A stretch of 64,000 nt of DNA from Lachnospiraceae bacterium (GTDB lineage: Bacteria > Bacillota > Clostridia > Lachnospirales > Lachnospiraceae). Below are positions 18,004 to 26,828 of the stretch, in pieces; position 1 is the stretch's first letter; the number at the start of each line of letters is the position of its first letter. A program made the translations under genes and the position numbers. The stretch covers positions 62,001 to 126,000 of the forward strand of contig CABJAM010000001.1 in assembly GCA_902363555.1 (NCBI GenBank), in the 5' to 3' direction. The notes beneath the pieces were generated by a model. It was not told where the DNA came from. It saw only the letters and a program-made list of their open reading frames with translations, and ran no database searches.

Positions 18004-18891
18004 ATGTTAAGCTATGGAAAAGGTTTCCGTCGGTTCGCCTATGTGGTTATGACGGTGCTGGCGCTGATGTGTATTATACCGTTTATCCTGATGATATCCT
18101 CGTCCTTAACGGAGGAGACTGCGCTGATCAAATACGGGTATTCCTTTTGGCCCAAGGTACTTAATTTCAGTGCCTATCAATACCTGTTTGCCGACGGCAT
18201 AACCATTGTCCGGGCCTATGGCATTACCATATTATGTACGGTTCTCGGCACGGCCCTGGGGCTGATTATGACGACGATGCTGGCCTATGGTCTGGCATTG
18301 CGCGATCTGCCCGGGCGCAATATAATAGCGTTTCTGCTGTTTTTCACAATGCTGTTTTCGGGAGGTACGGTGCCTTCCTACATTATGTGGTCCAATACGT
18401 TCCACGTGACGAACACCCTGGCGGGCCTGATCCTGCCAAACTTTCTTGTGGGCGCATTTTATGTCATTATGATGCGTACCTATTTTCAATCCAACATCCC
18501 TGAGGCCATTGTGGAGTCTGCCCGGATCGACGGGGCCAGCGAGCTGCGGATTCTTGGAAAAATCGTTCTGCCCATGTCGCTGCCGATCATGGCGACGGTT
18601 GGAATGATGGTGGCTATTATGTACTGGAATGACTGGATGAACGGCCTGTATTACATTAATGACCAGAAGCTTTATTCCATCCAGATGATCCTGAATAAAA
18701 TGCTTCAGGACGCCAATGCACTTAAAACGATGGATCTTGGATCGCAGGCCAGCAATATCGCTGCCACGCTGCCAAGCACAGGGATTAAAATGGCCGTGGC
18801 CGTTCTGGGCGCCGTGCCGATTATGATCGTATTTCCGTTTTTCCAGAAGTTTTACGTGAAGGGAATCACTATCGGAGCAGTGAAGGGGTGA
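18004..18891 (+). CDS. ABC sugar permease (YtcP/CarG type)
   Basis: Second CUT1 permease, 295 residues, six predicted helices, with EAA loop IVESARIDGASELRILGKIVLP. It lies 12 bp after its partner and 7 bp before the GH3 gene, all in one operon. Confidence 0.9.
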   Translation: MLSYGKGFRRFAYVVMTVLALMCIIPFILMISSSLTEETALIKYGYSFWPKVLNFSAYQYLFADGITIVRAYGITILCTVLGTALGLIMTTMLAYGLALRDLPGRNIIAFLLFFTMLFSGGTVPSYIMWSNTFHVTNTLAGLILPNFLVGAFYVIMMRTYFQSNIPEAIVESARIDGASELRILGKIVLPMSLPIMATVGMMVAIMYWNDWMNGLYYINDQKLYSIQMILNKMLQDANALKTMDLGSQASNIAATLPSTGIKMAVAVLGAVPIMIVFPFFQKFYVKGITIGAVKG

Positions 18892-18898
18892 GTGTCAT

Positions 18899-21358
18899 AT
18901 GAATAATAAAAATACAGATAAGATGCTTAAAGACCTGATCGCGCAGATGACTCTGGAAGAAAAGGTGGGGCAGCTACATCAGATGGGGCCAACGACCTCG
19001 TCCACATTGGCCGGATATGAGGTGGATATTGACGAGCTGCTGACCGAATTTCTGGAGGGGCGCATGTCGGAGGCTCAGTTTCAGGAAAAGCTTGGCCATT
19101 GTGAGGAATCCTTAAATGAGGATGATGTGCGCGCTGGAAGACTGGGAAATTTTATCGGCCTGTACGAGCCGGAAAAGATAGAAAAGGTTCAGAAAATCGC
19201 CATGGAACAATCGCGGATGAAAATACCGCTCCTTGTGGGGGCGGATGTGATCCGCGGCTATCGGACGATATTTCCCACGCCATTGGCACAGAGCTGCTCA
19301 TGGAATATGGAGCTGATCGAGCAGGCGGCGTCAGTGACGGCAAAGGAGGCGTCGGCGGCGGGGATCCACTGGGTTTTTGGGCCCATGCTGGATCTTGCCC
19401 GGGATGCCCGCTGGGGCCGGATCGTGGAAAGCGCCGGTGAGGACCCGTGCTTGGCGGGGGAAATTGCCCGGGCCAGCGTTTACGGGTATCAGGGCCGACC
19501 GTCGGAACAACGGGATACATTGCCCGAAGGTAAGATTGCCGCGTGCATGAAGCACTTCGCCGCTTATGGGGCCGTCAGCGGCGGCCAGGATTATAATACG
19601 GTAGATATGTCGCCCTCGATGCTGTTTAACCAGTACCTTCCAGCGTTTAAGGCTGCGGTGGATGCCGGTGTGCTCAGTGTGATGACGGCCTTTAATGACC
19701 TCAATGGCGTGCCGTGCACCATGGATTCCTGGCTCATCCAGGATGTGCTGCGGGAACGGCTGGGCTTTAAGGGAATGGTGGTCAGTGATGCTGAGGCGGT
19801 ATGTCAGTGCGTGGTCCATGGTGCCGCGGAGGATTTGCCGGATGCCACATTGAAAGCTATCATGGCCGGTAATGATATGGACATGTCCTCCCGGTGCAAT
19901 GACCGGTTTCTTGCGGATTTGGTAAGGTGCGGCAAGGTTCCGGAGGAGCGGCTGGATGAAGCTGTGGAAAATGTGCTCCGGATGAAATACAGGGCCGGGT
20001 TGCTGGATCTGTCCTCTGCGGATATTTGCCGGGGCGCTGCGGGTGTTGCCGAAGCTGTTTCTTTGTGCCCGGAGCACCGCAGGCTTTCCCGAATGCTGGC
20101 TGGGGAGTCCATGGTCCTTCTGGAAAATCCGGGAAATATACTGCCATTGAGCACAGATTTGAAAAAGGTTGCTGTCATCGGCGCTCTTGCGGATGATGCT
20201 GAAAACTTTCATGGGCCGTGGGCCTTTGCCGGCGGCCGGGCGGAGGAGACAGTGACGATTTTACAGGGCGTTAAGGCTGCGCTGGGAGCGGAAGCGTCAG
20301 TGATCTATGAATATGGCTGTGATGTGCAGCCGGAAGCGTCAAAGTCTGCGGGGCCAAAAGCGTCAGGTTTGGCGGAGCTGGAAGGCGCTGCGGTGGCGGA
20401 AGCAGATATGCAGCTTGGTGCTGCGGTTGCGGAAGCATCAGGTTCGGCGGCACTGGAAGGCACTGCGGTGGCGGAAGCGTCAGGTTCTGCGGTATCGGAA
20501 GCAGATATGCAGCTCGACGCTGCTGTGAAGGTGGCCGAACAATGTGACGCTGTCATCCTTGTTGCCGGTGAAAATCTGTTTATGAGCGGCGAAGCTGCAT
20601 CTAAGGCGCACTTGACGCTGACCGGACGGCAGGAAGAACTGATACGCCGTGTTTGCGCGGTTGGAAAGCCTGTGGTTGTTGTGCTGGTCAATGGCAGGCC
20701 GCTGGAAATCGGCTGGCTGCGGGAGCTGTCCTGCGCTGTTTTGGAAGCCTGGCATCCGGGAACGGAGGGCGGTCATGCGGTGGCGGATGTGATATTTGGA
20801 AAGGTAAACCCGTCGGGCCATCTGTCCGTAACCTTTGCCAATACTGCCGGTCAGGAGCCGATGTACTACAATCACCCAAATACAGGAAAGCCGGGCGGCA
20901 AGTTTAAGTTTACGTCCAAATACCAGGATGCGCCTGTGACGCCACTGTATCCCTTTGGATACGGCCTGAGCTATACGACTTTTGAATATAGCGCGCTTGA
21001 AATCCGCGCCCTTGAAAGCACACTCCCGGACGGAAATGACATTTGTGTCCATAAGGAGGACGTGCTGGAGGTTTCGGTTACGGTGAAGAATACAGGCGCG
21101 ATGGCTGGCGCCGATGTGGTGCAGCTTTATATTCAGGATGTGACGGCCTCCATGGTGCGGCCGGTGAAGGAGCTTAAAGGCTTTAAAAAGCTCTGGATTC
21201 CCGTGGGAGAATCGCAGACCTGCCATTTTCGACTGAATGTGATGGACCTGGGATTTTATAACCGGGATTTGGAATATGTGGTGGAGCCGGGAAAATTCCG
21301 GCTGTGGGCTGGTCCGGACAGCAGTGCGGGGCTGGAAGCGGAATTTACGGTCCGGTAG
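18899..21358 (+). CDS. Glycoside hydrolase family 3 (beta-glucosidase-like)
   Basis: A cytoplasmic (no signal peptide) GH3 enzyme: (alpha/beta)8 domain with KHFAAYG and nucleophile Asp297 in VVSDAEAV, the C-terminal alpha/beta sandwich, and a fibronectin-III-like tail beginning after FGYGLSYTTF. It probably hydrolyses beta-linked di- or oligosaccharides, or aryl-glucosides, brought in by the ABC system. Oddity: residues about 478-540 are a low-complexity Ala/Glu/Ser insert built from irregular repeats (AVAEASGSA, EADMQL twice) in the sandwich domain, making the protein longer than usual. Confidence 0.9.
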   Translation: MNNKNTDKMLKDLIAQMTLEEKVGQLHQMGPTTSSTLAGYEVDIDELLTEFLEGRMSEAQFQEKLGHCEESLNEDDVRAGRLGNFIGLYEPEKIEKVQKIAMEQSRMKIPLLVGADVIRGYRTIFPTPLAQSCSWNMELIEQAASVTAKEASAAGIHWVFGPMLDLARDARWGRIVESAGEDPCLAGEIARASVYGYQGRPSEQRDTLPEGKIAACMKHFAAYGAVSGGQDYNTVDMSPSMLFNQYLPAFKAAVDAGVLSVMTAFNDLNGVPCTMDSWLIQDVLRERLGFKGMVVSDAEAVCQCVVHGAAEDLPDATLKAIMAGNDMDMSSRCNDRFLADLVRCGKVPEERLDEAVENVLRMKYRAGLLDLSSADICRGAAGVAEAVSLCPEHRRLSRMLAGESMVLLENPGNILPLSTDLKKVAVIGALADDAENFHGPWAFAGGRAEETVTILQGVKAALGAEASVIYEYGCDVQPEASKSAGPKASGLAELEGAAVAEADMQLGAAVAEASGSAALEGTAVAEASGSAVSEADMQLDAAVKVAEQCDAVILVAGENLFMSGEAASKAHLTLTGRQEELIRRVCAVGKPVVVVLVNGRPLEIGWLRELSCAVLEAWHPGTEGGHAVADVIFGKVNPSGHLSVTFANTAGQEPMYYNHPNTGKPGGKFKFTSKYQDAPVTPLYPFGYGLSYTTFEYSALEIRALESTLPDGNDICVHKEDVLEVSVTVKNTGAMAGADVVQLYIQDVTASMVRPVKELKGFKKLWIPVGESQTCHFRLNVMDLGFYNRDLEYVVEPGKFRLWAGPDSSAGLEAEFTVR
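20331..20519. repeat. Irregular in-frame minisatellite in the GH3 gene
   Basis: Recurring blocks GCGGAAGCGTCAGGTTC and GAAGCAGATATGCAGCT encode EASGSA and EADMQL. Spacing is irregular but in frame. It resembles the 36-bp arrays in other genes of this window. Confidence 0.65.
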
Positions 21359-21406
21359 CCGGACAGCAATAATAAGGAAAATATGCCTAAGATGGGAGTA
21401 CTATTT

Positions 21407-23665
21407 ATGTCAGAAAAAGCAATGGAACTTGTATCACAAATGACCCTGGATGAGAAAATAACTCTTTTATCTGGTTCGTCATTATTTGCCATGGACGGCT
21501 GCGAGCGCCTGGGATTACCGGCCTACCCGGTATCCGATGGACCTCATGGGGTAAAGCTGTTGAAATTCGGTCCGGAGGGCGTCTCAATAGCCGGTGACCC
21601 AACCTGCTTTCCCACGGCCAGTGCCATGGCCAATTCATGGAATCCGGAAAATGCCGCTCGTTTAGGACAGGCATTGGGCTATGAAGCTCAGTGCGTGGGA
21701 ACCGGGGTAAGTCTTGGACCCGCGGTAAATATTAAGAGGACCCCGCTGTGCGGCCGTAACTTTGAATATTATTCGGAAGACCCGCTGCTGGCCGGCGCCA
21801 TGGGAGCCGCTATGGTGAAAGGTATACAGAGCCAGGGTGTACCGGCCTGTGTCAAGCATTTCGCGGTTAATAATCAGGAATTTAAGCGGAACTATGTCAA
21901 TGCCGTCGTTGATGAACGGACATTGAGAGAAATCTATCTGGCTGTATTTGAGCATATTGTTAAAGATGCAAAACCAAAGTCTGTTATGAGTGCATATAAT
22001 AAAATTAACGGCACGGGCTGTTCGGAAAATGAATGGCTGCTGACTCAACTGCTGAGATCGGAATGGGGATTTGACGGTGTTGTCATGTCGGATTGGGATG
22101 CCGTCCGGGATGCTGTGGACGCTGTGCGGGCTGGGCTTGACATTCGTATGCCGGGCGGCCAAAAGCTGAAGGATGTGTATGAAAAGGCGCTGCATGATCA
22201 AAGGCTGACGGTGGAGCAACTGGATCAGACGGTGGAAAGAATCGTGGATTTTATTCTTTGGATTAAGGAAAATAAGAAGCCGGTGGAAGATATTGATACG
22301 CAAAAGGAAATGCAGTTAGCCAGAGATTTGGCCATGGAGTGCATGGTTTTGCTGAAAAATGAACAGCATCTGCTGCCGCTTGCCCCGGGGGAACGTGTGG
22401 CTGTGATCGGAGATCTTGCGGTACGGGCCCGCTATCAAGGGGGCGGCAGCTCCCAGGCGCCCAATAAAGTCGAGGACATTCCGCTGGAATGCATCCGTGC
22501 CTGCGCAGAGGTTCAGTATGCACCGGGATATGATTCGTACACAGACCGGATTTCAGAGGAAATGCTAAATGAGGCTGTAAGCTGTGCGGCAGCTTCGGAT
22601 ACGGCCATTGTCTTTATGGGAACACCTTACGGGAAAGAGTCCGAGGAGTATGACCGCGATGATATTAAGCTGCCTCAAAATCAGATCGCGGTGTTAGAGG
22701 CGGTTTTGAAGGTGCAGCCAAGGGCGGTCGTTGTTCTTTGCTGCGGTTCGGCTGTGGATACTTCGTGGGATATGCAGGTACCAGCGGTACTTTTAGCCGG
22801 TCTGGCTGGTCAGGGCAGCGCATCCGCCATGACAGCGACTTTATTTGGTGAAAACAATCCAAGCGGCAAGCTGGCGGAAACATGGCCGGTATATCTGGAA
22901 CAAACCCCCGGCTGGGAAAATTATCCCTGCTATAAAGACAATATATTATACAGTGAAGGGGTATTTGTCGGCTACCGCTATTACGATACTAAAAAGATCA
23001 CACCGAAATATGCCTTTGGTCATGGGCTGAGCTATTCGGAGTTCCAATACCTGAGTATAACCGCAGACCGGACCAAAATGTATGATAATGAAAGTGTAAA
23101 AGTCACTGTAAAATTGAAAAATACGGGAACACTTCCGGGGATGGAAGTCGTCCAGCTCTATGTCCGGGATGTCATCAGTACCATTCCAAGACCTTATAAG
23201 GAGCTGAGAGCTTTCCGGAAGATCATGCTGGAGCCGGGGCAGACGCAAAGCGTCGAATTTGTTCTGGAAAAAAGGGATTTTGCTTACTATAATACGGACA
23301 TCCGTGATTGGCATGTGGAGAGCGGCGATTTTCAAATAATGGCCGGCGGCGCGTCGGATCAGGTTCCGGTAACAACGGAGCTGTTTGTTCAGACGACGCA
23401 GCCGCTGCCAAATAAATTTACGATGACGACCTGCATACAGGAAATGGCTGCCGACCGGAAAGCGTATGAATGTATTCTTGAAGCCTCTAAAGGTGTTGGC
23501 GTCGTGGAGCTGCCCGGATACGACCATCCTGTGGGCCCTATGGGAATGGATTCCGTAAAACGTAACAAGGCCATATGTATACAGGATCTTCTGCGGGCAA
23601 AGGATTCCGGATATACAAGGAAATCCCTGGAGGAATTACTCGTTACCCTCAATCATTTGCAATAA
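21407..23665 (+). CDS. Glycoside hydrolase family 3, second enzyme
   Basis: A 752-residue cytoplasmic GH3 enzyme: KHFAVNNQE, nucleophile Asp229 in VVMSDWDAV, alpha/beta sandwich, and a fibronectin-III-like domain after FGHGLSYSEF. It starts at 21407, where GGGAG lies 8 bp upstream, not at 21383. It is only distantly related to the preceding GH3, so the two likely act on different linkages of the same import product. It has no low-complexity insert. The operon ends here; the gap to 23725 holds no clear terminator. Confidence 0.9.
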   Translation: MSEKAMELVSQMTLDEKITLLSGSSLFAMDGCERLGLPAYPVSDGPHGVKLLKFGPEGVSIAGDPTCFPTASAMANSWNPENAARLGQALGYEAQCVGTGVSLGPAVNIKRTPLCGRNFEYYSEDPLLAGAMGAAMVKGIQSQGVPACVKHFAVNNQEFKRNYVNAVVDERTLREIYLAVFEHIVKDAKPKSVMSAYNKINGTGCSENEWLLTQLLRSEWGFDGVVMSDWDAVRDAVDAVRAGLDIRMPGGQKLKDVYEKALHDQRLTVEQLDQTVERIVDFILWIKENKKPVEDIDTQKEMQLARDLAMECMVLLKNEQHLLPLAPGERVAVIGDLAVRARYQGGGSSQAPNKVEDIPLECIRACAEVQYAPGYDSYTDRISEEMLNEAVSCAAASDTAIVFMGTPYGKESEEYDRDDIKLPQNQIAVLEAVLKVQPRAVVVLCCGSAVDTSWDMQVPAVLLAGLAGQGSASAMTATLFGENNPSGKLAETWPVYLEQTPGWENYPCYKDNILYSEGVFVGYRYYDTKKITPKYAFGHGLSYSEFQYLSITADRTKMYDNESVKVTVKLKNTGTLPGMEVVQLYVRDVISTIPRPYKELRAFRKIMLEPGQTQSVEFVLEKRDFAYYNTDIRDWHVESGDFQIMAGGASDQVPVTTELFVQTTQPLPNKFTMTTCIQEMAADRKAYECILEASKGVGVVELPGYDHPVGPMGMDSVKRNKAICIQDLLRAKDSGYTRKSLEELLVTLNHLQ

Positions 23666-23725
23666 CACACGGAGTGGTGGATTCGTTCCCACCTTTTGGA
23701 ACAGTAACGTTTCACTAGATAAATT

Positions 23726-24988
23726 TTAACGGGCATTCCGATCAATAAATTTCGTCTGATACTTGGAGTAAACGATCCGCTGCTCGTTATAAAGTCCATA
23801 ATATCCGGACAGCATATAGCTCACCGATACCGCCACGAGATAATAAGGCATTCCCTGGAAGCCAAACAGCTCAAAGCCTATGAGCAGGGAGGTGATCGGG
23901 CAGTTGGTGACGCCGCAGAACACGCCCAGCATACCGCAGGCCGCGCTCAGGGATAGCGGCAGTCCTAAAAGCGGCCCGATCAGGCTGCCAAAGGTGGCGC
24001 CTACAAAAAAGGAAGGTACGATCTCGCCGCCTTTAAAGCCTGCGCCCAGAGCCAGGGCCGTAAACAGCAGCTTTAAGATGAACGCCTCCGGCCGAGCGCC
24101 CTCGTAAAAGGCGTTTTCGATAATCTCCACACCTGCGCCCATATAATCGGTCGTATGTAAAATCGCCGTCAGTAAGATAATGATGCCGCTGGCAGCAACG
24201 ATACGGATATAAGGATTGGGAAAATATTTTTTGTAAAGCTTACCGCTGCCATGGAGCGTCAGGCAGAACAAAATGCTCAGCGCCCCGAATAAAATAGATA
24301 AGAGAATCATGGTAAAAAAGTAGACCATATTAAATTGGGGAATGATGGCCACGTGGAAAGATTCCGCCACCACGCCGAAATATTTGGAAAATTCACTGGC
24401 GATCAGTGATGCAAACACGCAGGGCACCAGGGCAGAGTAGTGCATGATACCGACACAGATGACCTCCATGGCAAAAATCGCCGAGGCCATGGGTGTGCCA
24501 AAGAGTGCGGAAAATCCAGCGCTCATGCCGCACATGATTACAATGTGCCGGTCCTTGGGATTGACATGGAGAAGCTTTCCAAGCTGAGCGGAGATACTGC
24601 CGCCAATCTGCAGCGCAGCGCCCTCGCGACCCGCGGAGGCCCCGAAAAGGTGGGTCAGAAACGTGGAAATAAAAATCAGCGGCGCCATGCGGCCGGGGAT
24701 TTTGTGGTCTGAATGGATGGCGGCGATAACTACGTTCGTGCCCGGATCATCTTTCATAAAGCTGTAAAGTCCTACAATAATCAGTCCGCCCAGCGGAAGT
24801 CCTAAAATGATCTGGGGATGCATTTCCCGAAAGCCGGCGGCAAATTTCAGGCAATGATAAAATATCGTAGCCACAGCGCCAACAGCCACACCGGTGATCG
24901 CGCCGAAGCAGATCCATTTAAACAGTATCCGAAGTGCATAAATCGAAGAATTGGTTAAAAGGCGCAGCCTGCGCATAAATAAATGCAT
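23726..24988 (-). CDS. CLC-family anion channel/antiporter, probably the fluoride (CLC-F) clade
   Basis: About ten to twelve membrane helices, with GREGAALQIGGS (gating Glu) and GAGFKGGEIVPSFFVGA, the CLC pore motifs. The usual GSGIP anion-binding motif is not visible at the expected place; instead PGTNVVI appears. From memory, an Asn there and SAGREGxAxQ are features of CLC-F fluride/proton antiporters, so fluoride export is the best guess, not proven. No fluoride riboswitch was seen upstream. The ATG at 24988 follows AAAGGAG. Confidence 0.8.
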   Translation of the reverse strand: MHLFMRRLRLLTNSSIYALRILFKWICFGAITGVAVGAVATIFYHCLKFAAGFREMHPQIILGLPLGGLIIVGLYSFMKDDPGTNVVIAAIHSDHKIPGRMAPLIFISTFLTHLFGASAGREGAALQIGGSISAQLGKLLHVNPKDRHIVIMCGMSAGFSALFGTPMASAIFAMEVICVGIMHYSALVPCVFASLIASEFSKYFGVVAESFHVAIIPQFNMVYFFTMILLSILFGALSILFCLTLHGSGKLYKKYFPNPYIRIVAASGIIILLTAILHTTDYMGAGVEIIENAFYEGARPEAFILKLLFTALALGAGFKGGEIVPSFFVGATFGSLIGPLLGLPLSLSAACGMLGVFCGVTNCPITSLLIGFELFGFQGMPYYLVAVSVSYMLSGYYGLYNEQRIVYSKYQTKFIDRNAR

Positions 24989-24999
24989 AAAAAGACTCC

Positions 25000-25060
25000 T
25001 TTAATGTAAAAAACCAAAGGTCTTTTCTGTGCGAACCAAAGGCTTTTTTCTGTGCGGGTG
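25000..25060. repeat. Short tandem repeat upstream of the CLC gene
   Basis: AACCAAAGG followed by a T-rich run and TCTGTGCG occurs twice in tandem with about a 23-bp period, immediately upstream of the CLC start region. Confidence 0.5.
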
Positions 25061-25106
25061 GACAGTGACAATCGCGGCAGATCGCTTTATTATATCGGGA
25101 GGCACT

Positions 25107-25232
25107 CAACTTCCGTGAGTTACTCAATTCCCAGGAATCATTTAATCTCCGAGAGACATTCAAGTTCCGGGTGTTGCTCAATCTTCGGGAGCCGTTCAAT
25201 TTCCTGGAGTTATCCCATCTCCGGGAGGAACA
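25107..25232. repeat. 18-bp degenerate minisatellite, 7 units, overlapping the pseudouridine synthase 3' end
   Basis: Seven consecutive 18-bp units begin CAACTTCC, CAATTCCC, TAATCTCC, CAAGTTCC, CAATCTTC, CAATTTCC and CCATCTCC. The last two units encode the C-terminus and stop codon of the RluA-type gene; the rest lies between genes. Confidence 0.75.
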
Positions 25233-26128
25233 ATCTCCATCTGAGATAAAAGCTCCAGCATGTCCGTGGGAATCGGAGCCGTAAGTTCCAACAGCTCTCC
25301 GGTAAAGGGCTGGTAAAAACGGCATTTCCATGCATGCAGTGCTGTGCGGGAAATTCCGGTAGCGGTATCTAACGGGGAATAAAGTGGGTCGCCTATGAGC
25401 GGATGCCCGATGGATGCCATGTGTACCCGGATCTGGTGAGTTCTTCCGGTTTCCGGTGTGACACTGACAAGCGCGCCGTTCGTTCCGGTGTTTGCAGTCG
25501 TGTAATGTGTCCGGGAAACTAAGCCTTCCGGGCACGTTTTCATTTTCATCAAAGTGTTTTCATCCCGGCATAAAGGTACGTCGACCGTTCCGCGTAACGG
25601 GTCCGGGATACCCTTGACAATGGCCAGATACTCTTTTTCAAATCGACCGTCCTTTTTCTGCTCATACAGTCGTGCCGCGCAAACCTGATTTTTGGCGAAG
25701 ATCATCACGCCGGAGGTATCCTTGTCCAGCCGCCCGATGGGGCGTATTTTTGTGGACAGCGCTTTCTGCTCGTAATACTGGGCGATCATAGCGCCAAGGC
25801 TGCCATCGTAATGACCGTGGGATGGATGAATGACCACGCCGGCCGGTTTAGTCACGGCGATAAGGTCCCCGTCCTCATATAATATCCGAACCTCCGGGTG
25901 CATGGGGCAGGGCGGCAGAGAAGTTTTCTGCGGGCTATCGAGAAGGACCTCCACAACATCTCCGGGAAACAGACGCCGGTTAGTATAGGCGCGCTCCTGA
26001 TTCACGCAAATGCCCCGCTCCCTGTATTTGGCCTGCCGGATCTGATGCCTTGTCATATCCAGCTTTCGCCGCAAAAAGGTGCCGAGGATCTCCTCGGAAT
26101 CGGCAGTAGCAGTTATTTTCCTTTCCAT
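25196..26128 (-). CDS. RluA-family pseudouridine synthase
   Basis: A 310-residue protein with an S4-like N-terminal region and the catalytic motif GRLDKDTSG (Asp135), plus GRTHQIRVH near the C-terminus. It isomerises uridine in rRNA or tRNA; the target site is not predictable. The ATG at 26128 is the likely start. The frame continues to 26215, but those codons lie in the dispersed 64-bp repeat. Its last residues and stop lie inside an 18-bp minisatellite, so the C-terminus may have been altered by the repeat. Confidence 0.9.
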   Translation of the reverse strand: MERKITATADSEEILGTFLRRKLDMTRHQIRQAKYRERGICVNQERAYTNRRLFPGDVVEVLLDSPQKTSLPPCPMHPEVRILYEDGDLIAVTKPAGVVIHPSHGHYDGSLGAMIAQYYEQKALSTKIRPIGRLDKDTSGVMIFAKNQVCAARLYEQKKDGRFEKEYLAIVKGIPDPLRGTVDVPLCRDENTLMKMKTCPEGLVSRTHYTTANTGTNGALVSVTPETGRTHQIRVHMASIGHPLIGDPLYSPLDTATGISRTALHAWKCRFYQPFTGELLELTAPIPTDMLELLSQMEIVPPGDGITPGN

Positions 26129-26160
26129 TCGATACCACTTTCTAAATAAATATTTCGTAT

Positions 26161-26298
26161 TCCTATTATAATTTGTCACCAATTGCCGCTGGCAATTGAT
26201 GACCTGCTTGGCCATCAGGCCAACTCCTATTATAATTTGTCGAGGATTTCCATAGGAAATCCTTGACCTGCTTGGCCATCAGGCCAATTCCTATTATA
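26161..26298. repeat. Two tandem copies of a 64-bp two-hairpin repeat
   Basis: TCCTATTATAATTTGTC starts at 26161 and 26225, and TCCTATTATA recurs at 26289, an exact 64-bp period. Each unit has a variable first stem (CAATTGCC/GGCAATTG in unit 1; AGGATTTCC/GGAAATCCT in unit 2) inside a conserved GTC/GAC closing pair, then a constant stem TTGGCC/GGCCAA. A third copy lies at about 1430-1503. Confidence 0.8.
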
Positions 26299-26379
26299 TC
26301 CGATTTTTGTGTGGATGGCAATTTCCATTCGAGCTGGTGGTTATGATTTTTGAACCATTTTTATACAAAGACAAAAGAA

Positions 26380-26410
26380 GAGGCTGCCCTGCGTTCATCA
26401 GGACAGCCTC
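26380..26410. terminator. Strong hairpin in a divergent intergenic region
   Basis: GAGGCTGCCCTG pairs with CAGGACAGCCTC with one mismatch. It is followed by ACGTATTTTT on the plus strand and by a T-rich run on the minus strand. Both neighbouring protein genes point away from it, so a terminator here suggests a separate transcript. Confidence 0.55.
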
Positions 26411-26420
26411 ACGTATTTTT

Positions 26421-26622
26421 AAAGGAGGGAGAGGGGATGGTGTTTCACATCCCCGGTTATGAAAATGAAAAGATTTATATAAAAGTTAATAACAAAGAGG
26501 GAGGATGTTGATTAACTATGGCTTTATTATAAAGAGATTTTGTGTTCAAATTGTGGTCATCTTATGAAACTCACGTGAAAAAATTCTGAAGAAAATTTTA
26601 ATAATGTTTACAAACTGTAAAC
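26421..26622 (+). ncRNA. Putative structured RNA element, copy A (strand uncertain)
   Basis: About 200 nt closely similar to copy B at 59501-59699. Three stems are conserved: 26433-26454 (GGGGATG/CATCCCC), AGTTAAT/ATTAACT (26484-26490 with 26511-26517) whose loop shows GGGAGGATG, and GTTTACA/TGTAAAC (26606-26622). Differences between copies keep the stems paired. A short ORF starting at 26461-region ATG is stopped after seven codons here but not in copy B, so it is not coding. The function is unknown. Confidence 0.5.
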
Positions 26623-26755
26623 AGGCGGTCAGAACCTGTCACAGTTCAGTCAAGTCTGCGAAGTTGCTTTTTACTGCACGTCAGTGAACAATAAGCACAA
26701 GTGAGATTGGTACTTGGGATGCCGAAAATATGAGGTATGATTTAGGAAGAACATC

Positions 26756-26764
26756 TGCTATAAT
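26756..26764 (+). promoter_or_regulatory. Extended -10 promoter for the AAA/PD-(D/E)XK gene
   Basis: TGCTATAAT is an extended -10 about 65 bp upstream of the ATG at 26829. No good -35 is seen, as is usual with extended -10 promoters. Confidence 0.45.
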
Positions 26765-26828
26765 AATGTATAAAAGGTGCTGATTGAGATTAAAGACTGC
26801 ATCATGCAGAGGAAAGGGAGAGTGTATT

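Noticed and set aside
24989..25106. Fluoride riboswitch upstream of the CLC gene
   Set aside because: No sequence matching the conserved crcB-motif core was seen; the region holds a tandem repeat.
25107..25232. CRISPR-like array
   Set aside because: Units are 18 bp, degenerate and without spacers, and there are no cas genes.
24918..25535. Minus-strand ORF of 205 codons with 6-residue repeats
   Set aside because: It overlaps the RluA gene in another frame and its repeats simply reflect the 18-bp minisatellite. No ribosome site or family features.
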